From: Janthinobacterium sp. ROICE36 | GTDB lineage: Bacteria > Pseudomonadota > Gammaproteobacteria > Burkholderiales > Burkholderiaceae_D | Assembly: GCF_002869965.1 (NCBI RefSeq) | Contig: NZ_PEBS01000014.1 | Coordinates: 1 to 64,000, forward strand | Direction of reading: 5' to 3' | Length of the DNA: 64,000 bases | Part shown: positions 7,851 through 15,320 of the stretch, piece by piece | Layout: every line of letters begins with the position of its first letter | Numbering within the stretch: position 1 is the stretch's first letter | The notes under the pieces: generated by a model | What the model saw: the letters and a program-made list of their open reading frames with translations, nothing else | Database searches by the model: none | Told to the model about the DNA's origin: nothing | Made by a program: the position numbers and the translations under genes

Positions 7851-7883
7851 TTGTGACTTAATTGTCACTTAGTTGTCACTTAG
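7851..7883. promoter_or_regulatory. Three tandem 11-bp iterons, probable operator
   Basis: TTGTGACTTAA (7851-7861), TTGTCACTTAG (7862-7872) and TTGTCACTTAG (7873-7883) follow one another with no gap. The 11-bp period puts each copy on nearly the same helical face, as expected for binding sites of an AraC-type protein. The array begins 13 bases before the regulator's start codon on the minus strand and 93 bases before the exporter start. Confidence 0.65.
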
Positions 7884-7975
7884 GCGACGATTATTGGAAG
7901 TCATCAGTTCAGTGACCATACTATACTGGCTTCTTTGCCGGGCCGCCCGCCGTGCCCGATTATTGCGGATGACAC

Positions 7976-9217
7976 ATGCACACAAGCACACCTGCCCCAG
8001 CACTGGCCAAGTCCGTGCCGGCGGCCCCCTCGCTTCATCGTTCCCAACAACAATCTGGCCTGGCCATGCACATCCTGGGCGCCGTCGCCTTCGTGCATTT
8101 GCTCAATGACTTGATCCAGGCCTTGTTGCCGTCGATTTATCCGATGCTGAAAGCCGAGTTTTCACTCAGTTTTACCCAGGTCGGCCTCATTACCCTGACG
8201 TTCCAGTGCACGGCATCGCTGCTGCAGCCCTGGATCGGCTTGTACACGGACCGCCGTCCGCTGCCATTCCTGTTGCCCATCGGCATGTGTTTTACGCTCG
8301 CCGGCGTGCTGATGCTGTCCATCGTCTCGACTTTCCCGACCCTCTTGATCGCCTCAGGCCTGATCGGTGTCGGTTCCTCGACCTTCCACCCGGAAGCGTC
8401 GCGCGTGGCGCGCATGGCCTCGGGCGGGCGCTACGGTTTTGCCCAGTCGCTGTTCCAGGTGGGCGGCAATGTGGGCTCTGCGCTGGGGCCGCTGCTGGCG
8501 GCCGCCGTCATCGTGAACCGCGGCCAGGGCAATATCGCCTGGTTCAGTCTGCTGGCCGTGCTGGCCATCGGCGTGCTGTACAAGGTCAGCCACTGGTACA
8601 GCGGCCATCTGGCCAGCTTCAAGCCGAAGGCGGGCGGCCATGGGCCTAACTTGTCGCGCAACAAGGTGTTGCAAGCGCTGGGCGTGCTGGCCCTGCTGGT
8701 GTTCTCGAAGTACATTTACATGGCCAGCTTGTCGAGCTATTACACCTTTTACCTGATCGACAAGTTCCACCTGTCCATCGGCGCGGCGCAGTTGTACCTG
8801 TTCCTGTTCCTCGCCGCCGTGGCCGCCGGCACCTTCATGGGCGGCCCCATCGGCGACCGCATCGGCCGCAAGCGTGTGATCTGGATTTCCATCCTGGGCG
8901 CCGCACCGTTCACCCTGCTGCTGCCGTATGTCGACCTGTTCTGGACGGCCGTATTGACGGTGATCATCGGTTTTGTCATTTCCTCCGCTTTTTCTGCCAT
9001 CGTCGTCTTTGCGCAGGAATTGGTGCCGGGCAAGGTGGGCATGATCGCGGGGATATTCTTTGGCCTGATGTTCGGCGTGTCCGGCATCGCGGCCGCCGCC
9101 ATGGGCCACCTGGCTGACGTGTCGGGCATCGCCTATGTGTATACAATCTGCTCTTTCCTGCCGTTGCTGGGTATCCTGACGGTGCTGCTGCCGCATATCG
9201 AGCAGGCGAAAAAATAA
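7976..9217 (+). CDS. fsr: MFS exporter of the fosmidomycin resistance (Fsr) family
   Basis: The 413-residue protein has 12 predicted membrane helices. Typical Fsr segments are FVHLLNDLIQALLPSIYPML in helix 1, GLITLTFQCTASLLQPWIGL in helix 2, STFHPEASRVAR in the helix 4-5 region, and GGPIGDRIGRKRVIW after helix 8. Fsr exports fosmidomycin in E. coli; the natural substrate is unknown. A cytosolic N-terminal tail of about 30 residues precedes helix 1. Control by the divergent AraC gene is inferred. Confidence 0.9.
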   Translation: MHTSTPAPALAKSVPAAPSLHRSQQQSGLAMHILGAVAFVHLLNDLIQALLPSIYPMLKAEFSLSFTQVGLITLTFQCTASLLQPWIGLYTDRRPLPFLLPIGMCFTLAGVLMLSIVSTFPTLLIASGLIGVGSSTFHPEASRVARMASGGRYGFAQSLFQVGGNVGSALGPLLAAAVIVNRGQGNIAWFSLLAVLAIGVLYKVSHWYSGHLASFKPKAGGHGPNLSRNKVLQALGVLALLVFSKYIYMASLSSYYTFYLIDKFHLSIGAAQLYLFLFLAAVAAGTFMGGPIGDRIGRKRVIWISILGAAPFTLLLPYVDLFWTAVLTVIIGFVISSAFSAIVVFAQELVPGKVGMIAGIFFGLMFGVSGIAAAAMGHLADVSGIAYVYTICSFLPLLGILTVLLPHIEQAKK

Positions 9218-9390
9218 GCGTGCTGCGCGGGAGGGCTTGACGGCCTGCCCGCGCGCGTGCGATATTTGTCCCATGAGCACTTTCATCCTCCCTCCAGTTT
9301 TTGCATCCGGCGCCGCTGCTGCGCTGTGTCCGTGCGCCTGGCCCCGTGAGGATGCGGCTACGCGCCGGTAACGTTTTACTCCTCATTCGA

Positions 9391-9430
9391 TGGCCACAGT
9401 GTTGAAAAACCTGTGGCCATTTTCTTTTTC
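9391..9430 (+). terminator. Terminator between fsr and cysS
   Basis: TGGCCACAG and CTGTGGCCA form a perfect nine-pair stem around GT-rich loop bases, followed by TTTTCTTTTT. It rules out the 5'-extended cysS frame starting at 9390. Confidence 0.9.
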
Positions 9431-9452
9431 CGCAGCGCTAATGAAAGTCCGC

Positions 9453-10829
9453 ATGACACTCCATTTGTACGATACGTATAGCCGCAGCCTGCGGCCCTTC
9501 GAACCCATCGCTCCGGGCCAGGCGGGCCTGTACGTCTGCGGCCCCACCGTCTACGATTACGCGCACATCGGCAACCTGCGCACCTATCTGTTCGTCGACG
9601 GCTTGCGCCGCGCGCTTGAATTCAACGGCTTGCAGGTACGCCATGTGATGAATATCACGGACGTGGGCCACTTGACGTCGGATGCGGACAGCGGTGACGA
9701 CAAGGTCGAAGCGCGCAGCCGGCGCAGCGGCGAGTCGGCCTGGGACATCGCCGCCGCCTTCACGCGCGCGTTTGAAGACGATTTGCGCCAGCTCAATATC
9801 CTGCCGCCCACCGTCTGGTGCCGCGCCACCGACCATATCGCGGAACAGATCGCGTTCATCGGCGACCTGGAAGCCAAGGGCGATACCTACCGCACGGACG
9901 ACGGCATCTATTTCGACACCACGCGCCAGGACGATTATGGCAAGCTGGCGCGCCTGAAGCGCGATGGCCTGCAGGCGGGCAAGCGGGTGGATCTGGGCGA
10001 GAAGCGCGATATCTGCGACTTCGCACTGTGGAAGTTCAGCGGCGTGCCGGGCCAGCGCCAGATGGAGTGGGACAGCCCCTGGGGCCTGGGTTTTCCAGGG
10101 TGGCACATCGAATGCTCGGCCATGGCGGAAAAGCACCTGGGCACGTATTTCGACATCCATTGCGGCGGCGAAGACCACGTGGCTGTCCACCACAGCAACG
10201 AGATCGCGCAAACGCAGGCACGCCACGGCACGCGCCTGGCCAATTTCTGGCTGCACGGCGCTTTCCTCAAGACGCAGGATGCGAAGATGTCGAAATCCTC
10301 GGCTGATTTTTTGCGCCTGCAAAGCCTGGTGGAGCAGGGCCTCGATCCGCTCGCCTACCGCTACCTGTGCCTGGGCGCCCATTACCGCAGCAGCCTCAAT
10401 TTTACGGACGACGCCCTGCGCGCCGCCGCCAGCGGCCTGGCGCGCCTGCGCGTGGCAGTGCAAGGCCTGGGTGAGGCGGACAGCGATGCCGATCCGGCGT
10501 GGCTGGCGCGTTTTACGGCGTGCATCAACGATGACCTCAATTATCCGCGCGCGCTGGCCGTGGCCTGGGAACTGCTGAAAAGCGGGCTGGCGGATGGCGT
10601 GAAAAAGGCGACCCTGGCCCGCTTCGATGCAGCGTTGGGACTCGATCTGCTGGCCTGGCAACCGGCGCAGGTGGACGTGCCGCAGCAGGTGCAGGCCTGG
10701 ATGGCAGAAAGGGCGCTGGCCCGCGCGCAGCGGCAGTGGGCCGAGGCTGACCGCTTGCGCGCACTGGCGCGTGCGGCCGGCTATGACATCGACGATACGC
10801 CGCAGGGCCAGCAGGCGCGCGCCTTGTGA
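9453..10829 (+). CDS. cysS: Cysteine-tRNA ligase, divergent type
   Basis: CysRS charges tRNA-Cys with cysteine. The 458-residue enzyme has the class I HIGH motif in YVCGPTVYDYAHIGNLRTY and KMSKS in KTQDAKMSKSSADF. The zinc ligands are present: Cys of YVCG, Cys of WHIECSAMAEKH, and His/Glu of HHSNEIAQ. An anticodon-binding helical C-terminus follows. The sequence differs from the usual proteobacterial CysS (GPTVYDYAHIGNLRTY and VGHLTSDADSGDDK where one expects MTVYDxCHIGHAR and TDIDDKI), so it may be a second, horizontally acquired copy. I chose ATG 9453 by length and alignment; ATG 9441 is an alternative. Neither has a strong ribosome site. Confidence 0.93.
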   Translation: MTLHLYDTYSRSLRPFEPIAPGQAGLYVCGPTVYDYAHIGNLRTYLFVDGLRRALEFNGLQVRHVMNITDVGHLTSDADSGDDKVEARSRRSGESAWDIAAAFTRAFEDDLRQLNILPPTVWCRATDHIAEQIAFIGDLEAKGDTYRTDDGIYFDTTRQDDYGKLARLKRDGLQAGKRVDLGEKRDICDFALWKFSGVPGQRQMEWDSPWGLGFPGWHIECSAMAEKHLGTYFDIHCGGEDHVAVHHSNEIAQTQARHGTRLANFWLHGAFLKTQDAKMSKSSADFLRLQSLVEQGLDPLAYRYLCLGAHYRSSLNFTDDALRAAASGLARLRVAVQGLGEADSDADPAWLARFTACINDDLNYPRALAVAWELLKSGLADGVKKATLARFDAALGLDLLAWQPAQVDVPQQVQAWMAERALARAQRQWAEADRLRALARAAGYDIDDTPQGQQARAL

Positions 10830-10885
10830 GTGCCTTATGCGTGCCGGCGGGGCATAATGTCCGCCTGATGAACGCGGGAGATGCC

Positions 10886-11326
10886 GTGAAGCGTAGCGTG
10901 CTGTTATTGAGTTTTTGTCTTGCCTTCTCGTCTGCCCAGGCGGCCAGTAAGTGTCCCGGCTTCCCCGTCCTGGCTACGTCGGGCGAGGCGCTGCAGGCGC
11001 AAGTGCGCGCGCTGCCGCCCATCGGCATCGACCGCGAGCGGCAGGCGTGCGCGCCTGCGACCATCATCGATTTCGCCTACAGCGGCGGCACCTTGTGCCG
11101 CTTTGGCGCTGAGGTCGATGCCGCGACGGCCGCCGTCACGCGCCTGGCTGATGGTGGTGCGCTGGTCGAATATCTGTACCTGTTTGCGCATGGCGGCTAC
11201 TATATCTCGCTGGGCAAGCCGACCGAAGGCGATCCTGCTGAATGGTATTCGAATGTGATGTTTGAAAAGATGGATAAACCTGCATTCGGCGTGCGCAAGG
11301 TTTGCCAGGAGGGGCGCGATGGCTGA
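10886..11326 (+). CDS. Exported hypothetical protein, 146 aa
   Basis: A GTG at 10886 has GGGAG five bases upstream and opens directly into a signal peptide, VKRSVLLLSFCLAFSSAQA. An ATG at 10868 would add six residues before it. The mature part has three or four Cys (KCPGFP, QACAPAT, TLCRFG, KVCQEG) that could pair in the periplasm, and the patch FAHGGYYISLGKPTEGDPAEW. I do not recognise the family. It follows cysS by 56 bases and overlaps the next small gene. Confidence 0.65.
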   Translation: MKRSVLLLSFCLAFSSAQAASKCPGFPVLATSGEALQAQVRALPPIGIDRERQACAPATIIDFAYSGGTLCRFGAEVDAATAAVTRLADGGALVEYLYLFAHGGYYISLGKPTEGDPAEWYSNVMFEKMDKPAFGVRKVCQEGRDG

Positions 11327-11564
11327 AGCGGATGCCTTACCGGCGGCATTGGCCGCCACCCTGGCGCAGCTGCTGCCGGCCTGGAATGCGCAAGCGCTGG
11401 CGCGCTACCTGCGGGAGAATTGCGCGTATCTCGCCACGCTGCGGCGGCGCGCCATCAGTTACTGGAACTGCTACTACCGCAGGCGCTATCGCGCATGGGA
11501 GGATTATCCGGGATGCAGGGCCATGGCGGCCCTGCGCACATTGGCGATGCTTACGCCTCGATAA
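11319..11564 (+). CDS. Small hypothetical protein, 81 aa
   Basis: The ATG at 11319 overlaps the end of the preceding exported-protein gene, and CCAGGAGG six bases before it is a strong ribosome site. The product is rich in Ala, Leu, Arg and Tyr (YLRENCAYLATLRRRAISYW, then NCYYRRRYRAWED). It is probably an alpha-helical, basic cytoplasmic protein. No family is recognised. Its last 14 bases overlap the end of dbpA on the opposite strand. Confidence 0.55.
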   Translation: MAEADALPAALAATLAQLLPAWNAQALARYLRENCAYLATLRRRAISYWNCYYRRRYRAWEDYPGCRAMAALRTLAMLTPR

Positions 11565-12978
11565 AGCGCATCTTGAAGCTGCGGCCCTTGATGTTGCCGA
11601 AGTCGCGGCCCAAGGAGTTACCGGCGTTGAGGCGCTTGAAGGCTGCTTCTGCGACCTTGCGATCGAGTGCCACGTAGGTCATGAACTCGAATACGTTGAT
11701 CTTGCCCACTTGCTCCTTGGTCAGGCCTGCGTCGCCCGTCAGCGCGCCCAGCAAGTCGCCCGGGCGCAGCTTGTCCTTCTTGCCGCCCATGATGCACAGG
11801 GTGACCATCGGCGCCGGCAGCGCTTCCATACCGTCATCTTCCGCCAGTTCCTTCAGGTCGTGCCATTCGGCGGCGCTGTTCTGGTACTGCTCGATCAGCT
11901 TGACCCATTTCTTTTCATTTGGCGCGCACAGCGACAGGGCCAGGCCCTTCTTGCTGCCGCGGCCAGTGCGGCCGATGCGGTGGATGTGCACTTCCGTGTC
12001 TTTCGACACGTCCACGTTGATCACGGCGCCCAGGTCGGAAATATCGAGCCCGCGCGCGGCCACGTCGGTGGCCACCAGCACGGAGCAGCTGCGGTTGGCA
12101 AACAGCACCAGGATTTCATCGCGCTCGCGCTGTTCCAGCTCGCCATACAGGGCCAGCGCGGAAAAGCCTTGCTGGCGCAGTTCCTCGGCCAGTTCGCGGC
12201 AATGCACCTTGGTGTTGCAGAAGGCCAGCGTGGATTCCGGCTTGAAGTGTTTCAATAGCTTGCCGACGGCGCTATTGCGTTCGTCGAAGCCGATTTCATA
12301 GAAGCGCTGCTCGATCTTGTCGTTGTCGTGCTGCGCCTCGACCGTCACTTCCAGCGGATTGACGAGGAACGATGCCGTGGCGCGGCGGATGTCTTCCGGA
12401 TACGTGGCCGAGAACAGCAGGGTCTGGCGGCGCGCGGGGCAGGCGCTGACGATGCCGGCGATTTCCTCGTAAAAGCCCATGTCCGTCATGCGGTCCGCTT
12501 CATCGAGCACCAAGGTTTGCACGTGGTTCAGGTTGATGGTGCCGCGGCCCAGATGGTCGCGCATGCGGCCCGGCGTGCCGACGACGATGTGGGCGCCGTG
12601 TTCCAGCGAGGCGATTTGCGGGCGCATCGGCGCGCCGCCCGTCAGGGTCAGGATCTTGATGTTGCCGGCCGCGCGCGCCAGGCGGCGCAATTCATTGGCC
12701 ACCTGGTCGGCCAGTTCGCGCGTGGGGCACAGCACCAGGCCCTGCACGGCAAACCAGGCCGGATTGAGCTTGTGCAGGATGCCGATGCCGAAGGCGGCGG
12801 TCTTGCCGCTGCCCGTTTTTGCCTGGGCGATCAGGTCGCGGCCATCGAGCACCGCCGGCAGGCTTTGCGCCTGGATGGTGGTCATCTCGTGATAGCCAAG
12901 CGAGTCCAGGTTGGCCAAAAAGGCGGGCGTCAGCGGCAGGCTGGAAAAAGAATTGGTGGTGGTAGTGGTGGTGTTCAT
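11551..12978 (-). CDS. dbpA: ATP-dependent RNA helicase DbpA
   Basis: DbpA remodels the 23S rRNA around hairpin 92 during assembly of the 50S subunit. The 475-residue DEAD-box protein shows the Q motif (TTIQAQSLP), Walker A AKTGSGKTAAF, DEAD (VLDEADRMTD), SAT (FSATYPED), motif V (ATDVAARGLDI) and motif VI (HRIGRTGRGS). The C-terminal DbpA RNA-binding domain (VTLCIMGGKKDKLRPGDLLG to GRSFKMRFIEA) separates it from RhlE- or SrmB-type helicases. The N-terminus carries a threonine run. Confidence 0.97.
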   Translation of the reverse strand: MNTTTTTTNSFSSLPLTPAFLANLDSLGYHEMTTIQAQSLPAVLDGRDLIAQAKTGSGKTAAFGIGILHKLNPAWFAVQGLVLCPTRELADQVANELRRLARAAGNIKILTLTGGAPMRPQIASLEHGAHIVVGTPGRMRDHLGRGTINLNHVQTLVLDEADRMTDMGFYEEIAGIVSACPARRQTLLFSATYPEDIRRATASFLVNPLEVTVEAQHDNDKIEQRFYEIGFDERNSAVGKLLKHFKPESTLAFCNTKVHCRELAEELRQQGFSALALYGELEQRERDEILVLFANRSCSVLVATDVAARGLDISDLGAVINVDVSKDTEVHIHRIGRTGRGSKKGLALSLCAPNEKKWVKLIEQYQNSAAEWHDLKELAEDDGMEALPAPMVTLCIMGGKKDKLRPGDLLGALTGDAGLTKEQVGKINVFEFMTYVALDRKVAEAAFKRLNAGNSLGRDFGNIKGRSFKMRFIEA

Positions 12979-13090
12979 AGGGGGCGGAGCCGGTAAAAAG
13001 CGGGTGGATGGGCACAGTCTACAGGCGTTCTACGCCCTTGTGCGGATGGTGGTGTGGAAGCTGGCGGCAAACGGCCGCCCGCGTGGTGTA

Positions 13091-13327
13091 TTAATTGTCA
13101 GGCGCCCAGATGGGCAAGCCGGTGAGGTCAAGGCCGGCGTCGCGTGTCCACACGGGAAGGCCCGTGGCATCGGTCGGCTCCAGCAATTCGAGCTGCACCT
13201 GCTTCAGCGCCACCTTGCGCGCGCGCGCGCGGCGCTGTGGCTCCGGCGCCGGCTCGGGCGCTTCGTGCGCGGGCAACTGGCCGAAGCCGGGCAAGTCGAT
13301 GGTGGCGTTGTCTTTTTTATCTCTCAT
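13091..13327 (-). CDS. Small hypothetical protein, 78 aa
   Basis: The start has GAGG about ten bases upstream on the minus strand. The product has an acidic and Pro-rich N-terminal half (LPAHEAPEPAPEPQRRARAR) and two similar C-terminal segments, ATGLPVWTRDAGLDL and LTGLPIWAPDN, a short internal repeat of the form TGLP-V/I-W-x-x-D. No family is recognised. It is transcribed towards dbpA. Confidence 0.5.
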   Translation of the reverse strand: MRDKKDNATIDLPGFGQLPAHEAPEPAPEPQRRARARKVALKQVQLELLEPTDATGLPVWTRDAGLDLTGLPIWAPDN

Positions 13328-13424
13328 TTACTAACCTCTGTCCTTGGCCTGCGAAAGCCAAGGGGCAGGCAAGGTGCTGCCAGCCAATGTCTATACGCTT
13401 TAACTTCATCCACAAAACAAAAGC

Positions 13425-13448
13425 CCGGCTACGGGAGTCGGGCTCATT
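13425..13448 (-). terminator. Terminator downstream of the phosphatase gene
   Basis: Read on the minus strand, AGCCCGACT and AGCCGGGCT flank a short loop and are followed by TTTTGTTTTG. A second inverted repeat, GCGGCACGC with GCGTGCCGC at about 13491-13526, lies closer to the gene end. Confidence 0.6.
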
Positions 13449-13532
13449 GTTGGAACAACCGTCAGCAATACCTGACCTGCGGATTTAAGTGCGGCACGCA
13501 GTGTATCACAGGCGTGCCGCACTGTGGGAGGC

Positions 13533-15197
13533 TTAGCGGAAGCTCAAGGCGCCAGTCAAGTCGCCCGGCGGCAGCGCGCCGCGTGACGCGAACGCGTCAT
13601 TGCGCACTTTCAGGCCTTCGAGCAGCGGCAAGTCGTGCAGGCGTGTGATCAGGCGCAGGATCGACGTGGTGTCGTAGAAGCTGTGGTCGACGGCGCCTTT
13701 TTTCGCGTACGGCGAGATGACGATGGCGGGAATGCGCGTGCCCGGACCCCAGCGGTCGCCCTTTGGCGGCGCCACGTGATCCCACCAGCCGCCGTTTTCG
13801 TCAAATGTGATCACCACGATCATGTCTTTCCACTGCGGCGATTCCTTCAGATGCTGGATGACGTTGGCCACGTGCTGGTCGCCCGATTCGATATCCGAGT
13901 AGCCAGCGTGCAGGTTCAGATTCCCTTGCGGCTTGTAGAAGGTCACGGCGGGCAACTTGCCTGCCACGGCGGCGGCCAGGAATTTGTTCGAGATCGGGCT
14001 GTCGCCCGTGCCGCCATCGCGCAGGTGCTCGGCGCGCGCCGCCGTGCCAGGGGCGAACTGCTTGAAGTAGTTCAGCGGCTGGTGGTGGAACTGGAAATTC
14101 GGCTTGCTGCCGCCGCCCTTCTGGTCGAGCGCCGCTTGCCAGCCGCCGCCATACCACGCCCAGCTGACGCCCTTGCGCGACAGCAGGTCGCCGATGGTGT
14201 CGTAGGTTTGCGGCGGCAGGGTATTCGCGTCGGCCGGGTCGGCATGCAGCGGGTCGCCGTCAAAGGCGGGGCGGACATAGCTGGGCTGGTACGGCGGCGC
14301 CATGGTGTTGACAGCATAGCCGTCCGGCGTGAGGGCGCCGTCGTTGACGTATTTTGGCTTGCCATCGAGCGCGGAAGGGGGGCACTCGGGCGAGATCGCC
14401 AGGCGCACGCCTTGCGGGCCGTCGGACAGCACGGCGATCTTTTTCTTCGCCGCCGTCTCGGAGGCGTTGAAATATTCGTTGGCGCGGCCCGTGACGAGGA
14501 ACTGGTGGTTCATGTAGGAGCCGCCGAAGGCCGCCATGAAGAAGTTGTCGCACAAGGTGTATTGCTCGGCGATCTGCCACAGGTTCAGGTTTTTCGACGT
14601 TTCGCCGTAATGGCCCATTACCAGGCCGCCGCTGTCGGCCCACGCGGCAAAGCCGTCGTTCTTGCCGCCGTTGATCTGCATCTGGTTGTTATAGAAGCGG
14701 TGCACCAGGTCGCGCGTGATGATGCTCTCGGGCAGGGGCTTGCCGGCCGCGTCGCTCAATTTGTAGGGCGCGTTAGGCAGGCCGGAAATCTGCTCTTCCT
14801 TGATCAGGTAATCGATGCCGCCGATATTTTGCTGGTTCGGCACCAGGCCGCCCCAGATCTTCGGCAGGGTGGCCAGCGGCTTGCCGTTACGGTCCAGCTG
14901 CTGCGCCTGTTCTGCCGTGACGGCGGACAGGGGCGCGCTGGTGCCGGGGAAATTGGCAAACAGGTTGTTGAAGCTGCGGTTTTCCAGGTAGATCACGACC
15001 ACGTTCTTGACGTGCGCCTTGAGTTTCGCGTCGAGCGAGCCCTTGGCGATGGTCTTTCTGGCTGGCGCGGCGTCGGCCAGCGCCGGCAGGCTGGCGGCCA
15101 GGCCGACTGCGGAAGCGGCCTGGAAAATGCGCCGGCGCGATGGATTGGCGGGTTGGTCGGCAGGGTCGGCTGGCAGGGCGGGGGCGAGGTCCTTCAC
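13533..15197 (-). CDS. AcpA-like acid phosphatase / phosphoesterase, exported
   Basis: A 554-residue protein of the phosphoesterase superfamily that includes bacterial phospholipase C and Francisella AcpA. IYLENRSFNNLFANFPG matches the AcpA form of the metal-binding ENxSF motif, and FDENGGWWDHVAPP gives a second metal-site block. The N-terminus has twin Arg in SRRRIFQAASAVGLAASLPA, so Tat export to the periplasm is likely. I prefer the GTG at 15197, which has AAGGAG five bases upstream; an ATG 57 bases further out has none. The substrate (phosphomonoesters or phospholipids) cannot be settled from sequence. A role in phosphate scavenging would fit the Pho genes elsewhere, but no Pho box is obvious here. 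Confidence 0.88.
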   Translation of the reverse strand: MKDLAPALPADPADQPANPSRRRIFQAASAVGLAASLPALADAAPARKTIAKGSLDAKLKAHVKNVVVIYLENRSFNNLFANFPGTSAPLSAVTAEQAQQLDRNGKPLATLPKIWGGLVPNQQNIGGIDYLIKEEQISGLPNAPYKLSDAAGKPLPESIITRDLVHRFYNNQMQINGGKNDGFAAWADSGGLVMGHYGETSKNLNLWQIAEQYTLCDNFFMAAFGGSYMNHQFLVTGRANEYFNASETAAKKKIAVLSDGPQGVRLAISPECPPSALDGKPKYVNDGALTPDGYAVNTMAPPYQPSYVRPAFDGDPLHADPADANTLPPQTYDTIGDLLSRKGVSWAWYGGGWQAALDQKGGGSKPNFQFHHQPLNYFKQFAPGTAARAEHLRDGGTGDSPISNKFLAAAVAGKLPAVTFYKPQGNLNLHAGYSDIESGDQHVANVIQHLKESPQWKDMIVVITFDENGGWWDHVAPPKGDRWGPGTRIPAIVISPYAKKGAVDHSFYDTTSILRLITRLHDLPLLEGLKVRNDAFASRGALPPGDLTGALSFR

Positions 15198-15320
15198 ACA
15201 TTCTCCTTGGGTGTCTCTGTGGGCACGAGTGCCGGTGGCGCGGGCCATCGACACTCGTGAAGCGGGAAAATTGTATCACCGGCCCTGCGCCAGTGTGAAA
15301 TATTCAGCCCGGCCCTGGAC

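Noticed and set aside
9390..9452. 5' extension of cysS
   Set aside because: The added codons lie in an intrinsic terminator hairpin, and length then exceeds that of CysRS.
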